Shown in pieces: positions 7,511-15,655 of a stretch of 29,970 bases of DNA. The stretch is taken from positions 1 to 29,970 of the IMG/VR virus record IMGVR_UViG_3300030380_000932. One strand, written 5' to 3'. Below the pieces are notes generated by a model that searched no databases, was not told the origin of the DNA, and worked only from the letters and a program-made list of their open reading frames with translations. This DNA comes from a virus. The stretch's first letter is position 1. The number at the start of each line of letters is the position of its first letter. The position numbers and the translations under genes were made by a program.

Positions 7511-9820
7511 TTATTTTGCCGTATTTTTAAATCCCATTTTGTCCCAATATGCTTTGGTATACCCTTCAAATGGCATATCTCTTGGAGCGACTGGAACTAA
7601 TTTATCATTAATAGGTGCTCTAAAACCCATTGATTTTGCTTTTGTTGAGGTTATCTCATCTCTTTTTGTGATACCTTTCCTATTAATGTTTCTGTCCTCC
7701 TTTATAACGTAGGTTTTTCTGAACCATTTATGGAAACATCTAGCACCTCCCTTATATAGCCAAATAGAATAAGTATTAGATCCACCCTTACCGAAACCTT
7801 TATTAACTGGCTTATCTGTTAAGGCAATAATATCTTCTTTACGGTAGATTTTTTTAGCGTTAACCATCGCATTACAGAAATCTCTAGTATCTTTTTGCTT
7901 TTTTAAAGGAGCATATTGATATCTAACTAGAAATCTTAATGAAGGATCTTGCTTAGATGTACCATCTTGATCTGATTTTCTGTTTTTATAAGCATCTCCA
8001 GTCCTTACTAGGTTAACAACTTTCTGCAAAGCTGATACTTTAGGCTTATTTAATTCAGTTATTTTAAGATCCAACTCATCATCTGTTTCATAGTCTACTT
8101 CTGAGACATCTATTAAATCATAATTATCCAATAATTCCTCTTCATCCTCTCCTAATTCTATGAATTTTTCCAGATCATTTTCACTTAATTCTTGTTTGCT
8201 ATTCTTAATAGGAACGCAGTTAGGAACTTTCTTACCATTCTTGGTTTTCATTCCTATCATTTCATATCCTGCCTCACAAGGTTTTTTAAGGTTTATTACC
8301 GTATTATGATCTTTGCATGGCATATGCCAAATCTTCCCATCTTCTTCATGTTCGTGCGAACCCTTGCATCCTAATACTTCAGCTACTTCTTCAGCTTCTT
8401 CTTTAGTTTCATAAGCAATTTGACCATCTATTTTTTTAAAATTTTCAATATAAGAATATCTATCAACACCCCTTATTAAATCTTCGTGCGACTCACAAGG
8501 CATATAATACTCTTTGCCATCTTCTTCATGAATATGTGACCCTTTGCATCCAATTTTTTTGGCTATCTCTTCAGCTTCTTCTTTAGTTTCATATACGGTT
8601 TGACCATCTATTTGTCTTGCCATCTTTACCCCAGTCTCCTCCTCAATTTCCTCATCATCTTGGAGCGTTGGATCTACCTCTGTAAACTCTAAAGGTTGCA
8701 ACGTAATGAAATATAAGTTTAATGATATGTCATTATATGATAATAGAGTATCAAAGCAATCAATTAACAACTCTTGAAAAGGTCGGATAACAGTATTATC
8801 CATTAATAAACTTGCAGTCTTTATCTCATCTGCATTATTACCTAGTCCGCTATTGTCTTTGATTCCTAATAACATGGGTGATACTACCCGATGCGCCACC
8901 ATTATCTTCTTTGCGCTTTCATCTGAAAGAAATTGATACTGGTTATGCGCATCTGATAATTGAACTGGCGTTATCTCAGCTTGTGCATCTTTATTGTCAT
9001 TGAATGCAAGTATAAATTTCCCTGCGTTTGATGTCCCTGAGAATTTAGAGGCAATTCTTTGCTCTATTAATTCCCTTTCTTGCTGATTTGGAGTTCCATT
9101 ATTAAAATTTATAAGCATTGACGGACTTAATCCGTTCATAATATTATTTAAATGATAGTTGCTTATCTCTTCTTCTAGTTCTGCGTACTGTAATCCACCC
9201 TGATAATCTACTGGAGAGTAGTAATAAAACCCTGCTCTATAAGGTTTGATATAATATATCTCAATAGCCTCCTTTGACATCCCATAAGCAGGGATTCTCA
9301 ATGGCTTATCGCTTGGCTTTATCTTTGCCCAATCCTTAAAATAGTAATATGCAGGGATCTCTCCTTCTTCATTTGCTTTTTCTGCTCTTAAAGTCTCAAT
9401 TGGAAAATGCTCAATCTTAGCAATTGTATTTCTATCCTTAGAGTATACCACTTGCAACGCCGCTTGACCCATTAATTTTAAGTCATAGCATACTTTACGC
9501 ACACAATCCTTGTGAAATAAAGAAATCATTTGCGCATATTGATCAGGCTTCTTGTCTGCATCAGTAGCATTTAATCCTTTACCGTAAATCGCTTGACTTA
9601 TTCCATTGATAGCCGCATTATTAGTCGGACTTCCGTTATATCGATCTATTAAAAATTGAAAATAGTCATTATCCTCTCCATAAGCGACCCAATCTTTATT
9701 GGCAACCTCTTTTACCTCTGGACTTGTATAAGTACTTAGGTTGATAACGCCTACATCAGTATTGTTTTTAACTTGTTTTACTGTTGGATTTGTTAGTGTT
9801 TTTTTCTTGTTCCTTTTCAT
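7511..9820 (-). CDS. Portal protein with duplicated His/Cys motif and C-terminal extra domain
   Basis: The product has 769 residues. The N-terminal half (about 1-390) reads as a portal: WVAYGEDNDYFQFLIDRY, NGISQAIYGKGL, and the SDESAKKIMVAHRVVSPMLL region. Two copies of an approximately 45-residue unit follow (about 400-435 and 460-500: YETKEEAEE, GCKGSH.HEEDGK, MPC..H), then a GYEMIGMKTKNGKKVPNC segment. After that comes a domain of about 170 residues (FLVRYQYAPLKK, RDFCNAMVNAKKIYRKEDI, TYSIWLYKGGARCFHKWFR) that I know as a frequent C-terminal addition in Bacteroidota phage structural proteins. Portals form the DNA gate of the capsid; the extensions probably face the capsid interior. The gene overlaps the 142-residue gene by four bases. 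Unusually, it comes after the capsid gene. Confidence 0.75.
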   Translation of the reverse strand: MKRNKKKTLTNPTVKQVKNNTDVGVINLSTYTSPEVKEVANKDWVAYGEDNDYFQFLIDRYNGSPTNNAAINGISQAIYGKGLNATDADKKPDQYAQMISLFHKDCVRKVCYDLKLMGQAALQVVYSKDRNTIAKIEHFPIETLRAEKANEEGEIPAYYYFKDWAKIKPSDKPLRIPAYGMSKEAIEIYYIKPYRAGFYYYSPVDYQGGLQYAELEEEISNYHLNNIMNGLSPSMLINFNNGTPNQQERELIEQRIASKFSGTSNAGKFILAFNDNKDAQAEITPVQLSDAHNQYQFLSDESAKKIMVAHRVVSPMLLGIKDNSGLGNNADEIKTASLLMDNTVIRPFQELLIDCFDTLLSYNDISLNLYFITLQPLEFTEVDPTLQDDEEIEEETGVKMARQIDGQTVYETKEEAEEIAKKIGCKGSHIHEEDGKEYYMPCESHEDLIRGVDRYSYIENFKKIDGQIAYETKEEAEEVAEVLGCKGSHEHEEDGKIWHMPCKDHNTVINLKKPCEAGYEMIGMKTKNGKKVPNCVPIKNSKQELSENDLEKFIELGEDEEELLDNYDLIDVSEVDYETDDELDLKITELNKPKVSALQKVVNLVRTGDAYKNRKSDQDGTSKQDPSLRFLVRYQYAPLKKQKDTRDFCNAMVNAKKIYRKEDIIALTDKPVNKGFGKGGSNTYSIWLYKGGARCFHKWFRKTYVIKEDRNINRKGITKRDEITSTKAKSMGFRAPINDKLVPVAPRDMPFEGYTKAYWDKMGFKNTAK
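8322..8618 (-). repeat. Internal duplication in the portal gene
   Basis: Bases about 8322-8438 and 8502-8618 are diverged copies of one unit; for example, TCAGCTTCTTCTTTAGTTTC and GACCATCTATTT occur in both at the same spacing. The coded unit contains GCKGSHxHEEDGK and MPCxxH, a cysteine/histidine pattern that could bind a metal. Confidence 0.8.
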
Positions 9821-10245
9821 ATTACAATATAGTCATTGTCATAGGAATTATTATAGACGTATTGACCTTGATTAAGTTCATAATACTCGTTTTTCGTTTG
9901 ATCAACGGTTTGATCTGTGCAGAAAATACGATCTGAGAATATCTCCGATACAAATGTATTGGTTTCATTCCATTTCGTTGTCTCTGCTTCCCATAGATTA
10001 AAGTTTGTATTCCAAATATTAAAATCAATGTATAATCTAAGATCATAAAAATGACCCTCAACTAAAACTGGATTAAAAGTATTGTTAAATACTAGATAAT
10101 TTCCTGATGTTGTTGCAGTTGTTACTTCATAAACAGTAGTGACATTTGTACTATCATCACGAATGTCCATGCTAAAAGTGCTAACGTATTCTCTAGGAAT
10201 TACAGAGAGCGTTTGAGCAGTTGAGGAGGTTTTTAAAATTATCAT
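9817..10245 (-). CDS. Structural protein, 142 residues
   Basis: The product is rich in beta-forming residues, Tyr and Asn. The N-terminal half (VSTFSMDIRDDSTN, YEVTTATTSGNYLVFNN) looks like a small beta-sandwich, and the end reads NQGQYVYNNSYDNDYIVI. Proteins of this pattern lie next to tube or portal genes in Bacteroidota phages, but I know of no proven role. It is the first gene after a terminator and carries a TACGTTATACTATT element two bases further from its ATG than the other three copies. It overlaps the portal gene by four bases (ATGA), so it probably leads the portal-connector-fibre transcript. Confidence 0.6.
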   Translation of the reverse strand: MIILKTSSTAQTLSVIPREYVSTFSMDIRDDSTNVTTVYEVTTATTSGNYLVFNNTFNPVLVEGHFYDLRLYIDFNIWNTNFNLWEAETTKWNETNTFVSEIFSDRIFCTDQTVDQTKNEYYELNQGQYVYNNSYDNDYIVI

Positions 10246-10262
10246 CTAATAGTATAACGTAA
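10246..10262 (-). promoter_or_regulatory. Late-type element TACGTTATACTATT, copy 1
   Basis: The 14-base motif (complement of 10248-10261) stands before the ATG at 10245 with two extra bases (AG) between them. A strong terminator ends about 30 bases upstream, so transcription must restart here if this gene is to be well expressed. The contained TATACT resembles a -10 element; there is no TTTG/TAnnTTTG pattern. Confidence 0.65.
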
Positions 10263-10291
10263 AATTGGATTTATTTTTGAAAAGTTAAATC

Positions 10292-10316
10292 AAAAAAAAA
10301 GCAGTCCGAAGACTGC
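10292..10316 (-). terminator. Intrinsic terminator after the tail tube gene
   Basis: On the minus strand GCAGTC-TTCG-GACTGC forms a 6-base-pair stem closed by a very stable UUCG tetraloop, followed by nine T. It lies 23 bases after the stop of the tail tube gene. Confidence 0.92.
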
Positions 10317-10338
10317 CTCTTAACTAACCAAACTAAAA

Positions 10339-10866
10339 TCAACCCGTTGGGGCAATCTGAGTTCCTTGAGTAGCCGTTGTAATCAGGCTTGATGTAATAA
10401 ATGGAGCGGCAGTTTCTTCCATTGCCTCCATTGTTAAAGTAAAGCCTGAGAGGTCGCCTGCGGCTGTGCCAGTCACGATTGATCCTCCAGTGCACTCAGC
10501 ACCGTTCTCAAGACCCACTAGGAACATATTCCCATAGTAGTCCTCCACCGCGATTTGTGGTCTTGCCGCCGCAATCAATTGAATTTCTTGTTGCGTTGCA
10601 TTGTCCAAAAATGTTAAAGTTAAGTTTAATGTCTGAGTATAAAAGGTAGTACCAGTATCCCTAGAACTTGTAATTGTTGTCTCTAGTGATGATGCACCTT
10701 TTACATCAAATTTATAAACCGTAGGCGTTCCTGATATAGCCGTAATTTCTCCGTCTGTATAAGTGGGATCGCCTAAGTCTCCATAATCCATAAAGTAGGC
10801 GGCTTTAATTCCGCCAAAAGCTGATTTACAAGGTAGCTTTCGTCCTTTCGTTAATAAACACGCCAT
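10339..10866 (-). CDS. Major tail tube-like protein
   Basis: The 175-residue protein starts MACLLTKGRKLPCKSAFGG and contains FYTQTLNLTLTFLDN, QEIQLIAAARPQIAVED, and LSGFTLTMEAMEETAAPF. This pattern is common in a tube-like family that follows the capsid gene in Bacteroidota phages. Size, beta-rich composition and high predicted output (terminators on both sides) fit a tail tube subunit. The identification is by pattern and position, not by a catalytic motif. It lies downstream of the capsid gene's terminator with no promoter I can see in between, so it probably depends on readthrough. Confidence 0.62.
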   Translation of the reverse strand: MACLLTKGRKLPCKSAFGGIKAAYFMDYGDLGDPTYTDGEITAISGTPTVYKFDVKGASSLETTITSSRDTGTTFYTQTLNLTLTFLDNATQQEIQLIAAARPQIAVEDYYGNMFLVGLENGAECTGGSIVTGTAAGDLSGFTLTMEAMEETAAPFITSSLITTATQGTQIAPTG

Positions 10867-10880
10867 AATATTTTTTGTTT

Positions 10881-10920
10881 AAAAAAAAAGGCATAAAGGG
10901 ACTACACCCCATATGCCCTT
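10881..10920 (-). terminator. Intrinsic terminator after the major capsid gene
   Basis: GGCATA (complement of 10912-10917) pairs with TATGCC (complement of 10890-10895). Inner GGGG/GTCCC pairing narrows the loop, and nine T follow on the minus strand. It begins just after the capsid stop and ends about 15 bases before the tail tube ATG. It probably caps most capsid transcripts while some read on into the tube gene. Confidence 0.85.
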
Positions 10921-10933
10921 TTTTAGTTATAAT

Positions 10934-11866
10934 TTAAGAATATAAAACTATGTCAGAGCCTATACCGTACTGCACTCCTGCAGTAAATCTCATTATTACT
11001 CTAACATTTTGAGATCCATCTAGGTCACCCATATCTAAAACCTTAACTTCATTCATATCGTTAAGTAAACCAGTTCCGAAATATAGGTTAGACTTCTGAG
11101 CCGCTACCGCATAATTATCAGGCAATCCTTGACCGACAAAGATCTTAACTCCGTCAAAACTTAGATCACCATTATTCCACCATTGAGTACCTTGATTATT
11201 TACACCATTTGCACCCAAGCCAGACGCACCAAATCCACCTAATGAGCGAACGTATGCCCTTGCAATATTCTGAGAGATATACAAAAACATATCATCTTTA
11301 GAATAAAGAGCGGAGGGGATTGCATCAACGATCTTACCGAGTTCAGTAATTACATTAGCTGAATCAACTCCACCACCTACTGCCGCAACATCAATCACAT
11401 CAGCGTCAGCAGTCATAAGAGTTGTCAATCCGTCAAACTCTCCTGCTTGTGCGCCTCCTAAATTTCCTTGCCAAATATTGTTCTCAGTTGCCGCCGCTAC
11501 TTCTTTAGCAACATGAGCAATCAAGAATTCAGCGAAGGTCGGGGGCAATTGATCGAAAGCAGAGTATCCCATGCTTTGAGCGCCCCAATTTGCCACAAAC
11601 GGAGTCTTACACAATTCGACATTTACCTGAAATTCTTCAGGCTGAATAATTCTTTCAGTTAAAGTAACATTTCCTGCATTTGTAAAATCACAAGTTGAGT
11701 CTGCGATAATTCCGCTAGTTGCTACTTTCTGGACAACTTCTTTATATTTTATATTCGGCATAATTTCAATTCCTCCGTTGTCAAGAGTTGAGCCGCTTGT
11801 AAGTGCCGCCGCAATATATTTCCCTGCGAATTCACCTGCATATGTACTTGTTATAGTTAAAGCCAT
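10934..11866 (-). CDS. Major capsid protein, HK97-like fold expected
   Basis: The product has 310 residues. It contains ATSGIIADSTCDFTNAG, LTERIIQPEEFQVNVELCK, FLIAHVAKEVAAATENNIWQG and the late VRVIMRFTAGVQYGIGSD, a pattern I know from major capsid proteins of Bacteroidota phages. It directly follows the protease and scaffold-like genes and ends in a strong terminator, as expected for the most abundant virion protein. Its sequence has no long delta-domain; the gene upstream may supply the scaffold instead. The start at 11866 has an A-rich leader (CTAAAAAA), typical of this genome in place of a Shine-Dalgarno sequence. Confidence 0.8.
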   Translation of the reverse strand: MALTITSTYAGEFAGKYIAAALTSGSTLDNGGIEIMPNIKYKEVVQKVATSGIIADSTCDFTNAGNVTLTERIIQPEEFQVNVELCKTPFVANWGAQSMGYSAFDQLPPTFAEFLIAHVAKEVAAATENNIWQGNLGGAQAGEFDGLTTLMTADADVIDVAAVGGGVDSANVITELGKIVDAIPSALYSKDDMFLYISQNIARAYVRSLGGFGASGLGANGVNNQGTQWWNNGDLSFDGVKIFVGQGLPDNYAVAAQKSNLYFGTGLLNDMNEVKVLDMGDLDGSQNVRVIMRFTAGVQYGIGSDIVLYS

Positions 11867-11870
11867 TTTT

Positions 11871-12560
11871 TTAGTTATTTACAATTTTTGATAATACAGA
11901 ATCCATTATGGATTTTTGTCTTTGTTTTTGAAAAGTTACTTTTTCATTTTTATTTATTACTGATTCGGGACTGTGCTTTATAGCTTGAGCCGCAGGTTTT
12001 GAAAGTTCTTCCTTGAGATCTTCATTCATTTCCTCTTTTTTCTTTCCGTAACCCATTTCTTCAACCTCTTCAGCAGAGACTTTATCACGCTTTAGGTCTG
12101 CAATTGCCGCTTCTAGATTTGCTATTCGCTCCTCCATAGCTTTCCAATCATCTACCTTAATGATCATATTCCCTTCTTTATCTTCTTTGATCTCATCAGC
12201 CTCAACCTTTTCATCTTCCTTGTCTTTCATATCTTTCAAGTTTTCAGTAGGTTTTTCCTCAGTAGGTTTTTCCTCAGATAGATCAGAAGTGATTTCTTCC
12301 TTTGCAGGGACTCCATCACTAACATCTCTAACATCAGCAATAATACCCTCCTCTTCAACGACTAAAAGTCTTGAATCAGCAAGTATATATTCGCCGACTG
12401 GCATAGCTACTTTTTCATCATCAGTCAGGATAAATACTTCTTTCCCTTTTTCAAATGCTTCCGCCTCTATGTCAGTTCCGTTTTCTAGCTTCATCGTTTC
12501 CAATTTTACTTGAATATCTAGAAGTGTTCTTATTTGATTTAACATATCATTTGCTTTCAT
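11871..12560 (-). CDS. Scaffold-like capsid assembly protein
   Basis: From the ATG at 12560 the product is 229 residues. The N-terminal 100 residues look folded (MLNQIRTLLDIQVKLETMK; VAMPVGEYILADSRLLVVEE). Then comes a very charged, repetitive Glu/Lys middle (EEKPTEEKPTE) and a coiled-coil region (WKAMEERIANLEAAIADLKRD), with a basic end (FQKQRQKSIMDSVLSKIVNN). The position directly before the capsid gene and the composition suit a scaffold. The frame is open 31 codons further upstream, but the TACGTTATACTATT element ends exactly at 12560, which fixes the start. Confidence 0.65.
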   Translation of the reverse strand: MKANDMLNQIRTLLDIQVKLETMKLENGTDIEAEAFEKGKEVFILTDDEKVAMPVGEYILADSRLLVVEEEGIIADVRDVSDGVPAKEEITSDLSEEKPTEEKPTENLKDMKDKEDEKVEADEIKEDKEGNMIIKVDDWKAMEERIANLEAAIADLKRDKVSAEEVEEMGYGKKKEEMNEDLKEELSKPAAQAIKHSPESVINKNEKVTFQKQRQKSIMDSVLSKIVNN

Positions 12561-12574
12561 AATAGTATAACGTA
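12561..12574 (-). promoter_or_regulatory. Late-type element TACGTTATACTATT, copy 2
   Basis: The motif abuts the ATG at 12560 of the scaffold-like gene and would drive scaffold and capsid. The sequence just upstream is AT-rich (CTTTTAAATTTT). Confidence 0.7.
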
Positions 12575-12595
12575 AAAATTTAAAAGTTTTGTCTT

Positions 12596-12751
12596 TTAAC
12601 TCTGTCTGTAGATGTTCCCAATGCCTTGATTCATCGTTCCACCCTTGCAACATTTTCTTGAATAAGTATTCTTATCCCTACATAGACACGCTCTTTGACT
12701 GCCCTTTGGACTTGTTCTACTAGGAATAAAGATTTTATTTTTATCTGTCAT
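12596..12751 (-). CDS. Small Cys-rich protein (CLCRDK...YSRKCCKGG type), 51 residues
   Basis: The ATG at 12751 shares a base with the protease stop (TAATG). The product contains RACLCRDKNTYSRKCCKGG and MNQGIGNIYRQS. I know this pattern from flavobacterial phages, always as a tiny protein; its four cysteines (CxC...CC) could bind zinc or an iron-sulphur cluster. It lies between protease and scaffold genes. No function is known to me. Confidence 0.7.
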   Translation of the reverse strand: MTDKNKIFIPSRTSPKGSQRACLCRDKNTYSRKCCKGGTMNQGIGNIYRQS

Positions 12752-13686
12752 TATTTTTTCTCTTTTTCAGCTTGATCCATTTTCTTTTTTGCCCAACCTA
12801 AAGCAGATTTTCCACCCCAAAGCAAGTAAGATATAGTCCCACAAGCCTTTGTATCTGATGGATCATAAAACTCCTCTGCTCGGCTTAAATAAGAGTACAT
12901 CCTTTTAATTGTGTTCATTGAAATAGGTTTACCTTGCGCTAATTGTTGCGCTCTAATCTTACCCACTTCAGTTGCACATTTATTGTTAATTTTTTTATTT
13001 AACTCAATGCCTCTTTTTGCGTTGTTACGGACAGACTTAGGGTAATCTCTAAAAGACTCCATTTCAATTTCTTGAGTTTCTCTGTTTATTATCCCTTTGA
13101 TCATTGACAACATCTCTTTTGCCTCTTCATTCTCTATATCTTCAAGAGATATTTTAGGCTTTTGAATTGTCATATTTACTTTATCTGCAAAATATCCTTC
13201 TATTGAAAAGCCTTTGACTTTACCTTTCTTCACATATTCTTGCCATACTTGCTCATTGTTGACTTTCATCGTTCCCATCCATGTCCCGACTGGAACATTC
13301 ATTCCATACTTTCGGCTTTTGTCATGAATATCATCTTCAACTAACCAAGATTCAACAAGAGTCAAACCGTTTAATTGATGTTGATGCTCTAATGTGGAAT
13401 TATTCTGATTGCCATTTCGCAAATACATTTGACTTGCTTTTTCAATGGTATTCTTTGAAAAATAAATGTAGTATTCACCCTCATCAGACATTCGATAAAT
13501 AGGCTTATTTGGGATCAGCAATGCACCCATCAATATCCGCTTGTCTTTGGATACCTCTGCAAGTTTTATCTCTTCCTCTTTTAATGCTACAAAGTCACTT
13601 TCGATTGCAGGACTTTCTACGATGCTGATTGCTTCTATTCCAGAAAATTCTTGATTTTCATCTAGTACTAATTCTACTATCTTCAT
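12751..13686 (-). CDS. XkdF-like prohead protease with C-terminal extra domain
   Basis: The product has 311 residues. The N-terminal part carries the XkdF/S78_2 (PF14550) pattern: IESPAIESDFVAL, ILMGALLIPNKPIYR, STLEHQHQLNGLTLVES, then GTWMGTMKVNNEQVWQ and VKGFSIEGYF. The His and Ser in the EHQHQ and GFSIEG segments are candidate catalytic residues. After residue about 220 comes a second domain (YPKSVRNNAKRGIELN, CATEVGKIRAQQLAQGKPIS, RMYSYLSRAEEFY, CGTISYLLWGGKSALGWA) found fused to various phage head proteins. The protease would trim scaffold and capsid during head maturation. The element TACGTTATACTATT abuts its ATG. Confidence 0.78.
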   Translation of the reverse strand: MKIVELVLDENQEFSGIEAISIVESPAIESDFVALKEEEIKLAEVSKDKRILMGALLIPNKPIYRMSDEGEYYIYFSKNTIEKASQMYLRNGNQNNSTLEHQHQLNGLTLVESWLVEDDIHDKSRKYGMNVPVGTWMGTMKVNNEQVWQEYVKKGKVKGFSIEGYFADKVNMTIQKPKISLEDIENEEAKEMLSMIKGIINRETQEIEMESFRDYPKSVRNNAKRGIELNKKINNKCATEVGKIRAQQLAQGKPISMNTIKRMYSYLSRAEEFYDPSDTKACGTISYLLWGGKSALGWAKKKMDQAEKEKK

Positions 13687-13700
13687 AATAGTATAACGTA
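13687..13700 (-). promoter_or_regulatory. Late-type element TACGTTATACTATT, copy 3
   Basis: The motif abuts the ATG at 13686 of the protease gene, in the 41-base gap after the tape measure stop. No terminator hairpin is seen in that gap. Confidence 0.7.
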
Positions 13701-13727
13701 CGAATTGATGAATTTTGTTTTTTTAAA

Positions 13728-15527
13728 TTACAATGTAGCTGATTCGACTATATTTCTGTCAAGACTTTGAGCCGTAGTAACATCATCGGAGACAACAAAT
13801 GCTCTAACTGGTTGACCATTTTGACTTCCAATAGCATCTGCTAATTGATTCGTTCCAGTAGTTCCTACCACATTAAAACTAGGCGGCAATGATGGAACTG
13901 CAGGAGTTGAATACGATGCTCCAGATCCACCTCTTCCACTTCCTCCTCCTTCACCTCCTCCAATACCGTTAACAGTCGGTAGTTTTGTCCCTCTGATTTC
14001 TTGTACTGTTCTAAATCCAGTTGCTAAAGCAGATGCCGCCGCCGCCGCCCCTAAAACTGGCCCGACGAAAGGAATCCCTGCTAATGAATTAAATGCGGCT
14101 ATAGAGGATTGCAAGGTTGTAATGGTTGTGGATGCTATTGCCGCCGCTTTTCCTGCTTTAGATTCCTTGCCTAAAACATTTGCTAAGTTATTTAATGTCC
14201 CTACGGCAATATTTACTTTCTCCTGAGATGCCATTTTGTCTAATTCAACTAATTTTCTACTGGCTTCTGCTTGGAAATCTAATAACTCCTCATTTGCGTC
14301 AATATATGCTTGAGTCCCTTCAGTATATAGATTCCTTTTTTTTGTTAATCTTTCAGTTTCTTCTTTAATTTCTGCTTTTGTGGCTTCTTGTAATGCAGTA
14401 ATTCTAGACAGTTCTCCCCTTTCTTGTTCTGCCATAAAATTTCTTTGCTCTTGCCGTCTTAAAGTTTTGCCATCTTCTATGCTTTGCTCTAGTTCTTCCT
14501 GCTCTTTTTGTAGACCCATCTCATTAATCAACTGCTCAGACATAAATCCTGCAATCGTTGCCTCAACGGCATCAACCTCATTCTTTGCAGTCTGCAAACG
14601 AATAGCATTTTCTTGACTACCATTTAAATCAAATGCCGCTTGTGCTTGTCTTTCTACTAATTTAGCATTCTCAAGCATTGCATCTTTTTGGAGTAGTAAT
14701 ATTGTTCTTAGTTTTTCGTTTGCTTCAGTTCTTTCGGCAATAGTTAATCTTTCATCATCTCGGATCTGACGTTGTTGCTCTGCTTGACGGTCATACTGCT
14801 CTAGTAATCCCACATTTTTAACCTCCGCAAGTTCTGCTTCCTTTGCTAGTTGAACACTTGCATCAGCCGCTTTCAAAGTGTTCTCAGCGTAACTCTTCGC
14901 CGCAGTCGCAGTCTTTTCTACCAACTCAACAGTCTTATCAAATGAATCATCAACGCCAGTCAGAACGTCTGTAAATTCCTTTCCTGCGTTACTTGCCGCT
15001 TCTATTGCTCCGTCAAAATCCCCTGCAAATACTTTTTTGATTGCTTCTCCTAAAAATCCAATAACTTCTAGAGCAGAATTAAAACGCTCAATCATATTAT
15101 TTTTGATTGCCTTTCCTAAATCTGCAACGGCTTTTTGTGGATCGTTAAATATCTTTTTAAAAGACTCTGTAATTGGCTCAATATTATTTTTAACTAGATT
15201 AAACAAATCATTAAAAACAATCTCTAAAGACTTAAATGCCGTAGCACTAGCATCAACAACGACTTGATTAGTCATAAATAGTTCTTGCATACCTTGAAGA
15301 ACCTTTAAGAATAGTCCAATTCCTGCCGCTTTAATAGCCAGACCCATCCCCTTAATACCTTTTGCAGATTGCTCACTTGTTTTTGATAGTGCATCAATAG
15401 CCTTTTTAGTATCTTTATTACTATCAACAACTTCCTTGCTTAGATTCTCAACTTGTTTTTTGAGGTCAGCAATCTCTTTACTGGCTTTTGTGGTGTTCGC
15501 TACTATGTCAATTTCTGCAACTTCCAT
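13728..15527 (-). CDS. Tail tape measure protein
   Basis: The product has 599 residues. It begins with an N-terminal coiled coil (KEIADLKKQVENLSKEVVD) and a hydrophobic segment near 65-80, followed by long helical coiled coils through about 450. Next comes an Ala/Gly-rich hydrophobic stretch (about 459-505, including LAGIPFVGPVLGAAAAASAL) and a Gly-rich linker. The C-terminal segment ends VRAFVVSDDVTTAQSLDRNI, which I know from tape measures of Bacteroidota phages. At about 1.5 angstrom per residue the length predicts a tail near 90 nm. It lies downstream of the tail-tip genes rather than just after the chaperone, which is unusual. Confidence 0.85.
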   Translation of the reverse strand: MEVAEIDIVANTTKASKEIADLKKQVENLSKEVVDSNKDTKKAIDALSKTSEQSAKGIKGMGLAIKAAGIGLFLKVLQGMQELFMTNQVVVDASATAFKSLEIVFNDLFNLVKNNIEPITESFKKIFNDPQKAVADLGKAIKNNMIERFNSALEVIGFLGEAIKKVFAGDFDGAIEAASNAGKEFTDVLTGVDDSFDKTVELVEKTATAAKSYAENTLKAADASVQLAKEAELAEVKNVGLLEQYDRQAEQQRQIRDDERLTIAERTEANEKLRTILLLQKDAMLENAKLVERQAQAAFDLNGSQENAIRLQTAKNEVDAVEATIAGFMSEQLINEMGLQKEQEELEQSIEDGKTLRRQEQRNFMAEQERGELSRITALQEATKAEIKEETERLTKKRNLYTEGTQAYIDANEELLDFQAEASRKLVELDKMASQEKVNIAVGTLNNLANVLGKESKAGKAAAIASTTITTLQSSIAAFNSLAGIPFVGPVLGAAAAASALATGFRTVQEIRGTKLPTVNGIGGGEGGGSGRGGSGASYSTPAVPSLPPSFNVVGTTGTNQLADAIGSQNGQPVRAFVVSDDVTTAQSLDRNIVESATL

Positions 15528-15655
15528 TTTGTTTCTCTTTTAATTTGTCGAAATGTATCTCTAAAACTTTTAGGAAACTTGTATTTCCCTTGTGCGATCC
15601 TGATATTTTCAGTCTCTCCGTCTGCTAGTTTTAATAATTCTATTATTTCCTTCAT
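15503..15655 (-). CDS. Small basic protein before the tape measure, 50 residues
   Basis: The ATG at 15655 overlaps the preceding stop (ATGA), and the frame ends 25 bases inside the tape measure gene. The product begins MKEIIELLKLADGETENIR and continues AQGKYKFPKSFRDTFRQI with a basic tail. Tight coupling on both sides argues that it is translated. No family is recognised. Confidence 0.5.
   Translation of the reverse strand: MKEIIELLKLADGETENIRIAQGKYKFPKSFRDTFRQIKRETKWKLQKLT

Noticed and set aside
7693-7702. Partial match to the late element (TATAACGTA on the plus strand) within the portal gene
   Set aside because: Only nine bases match, within coding sequence, and it is not before a start codon.
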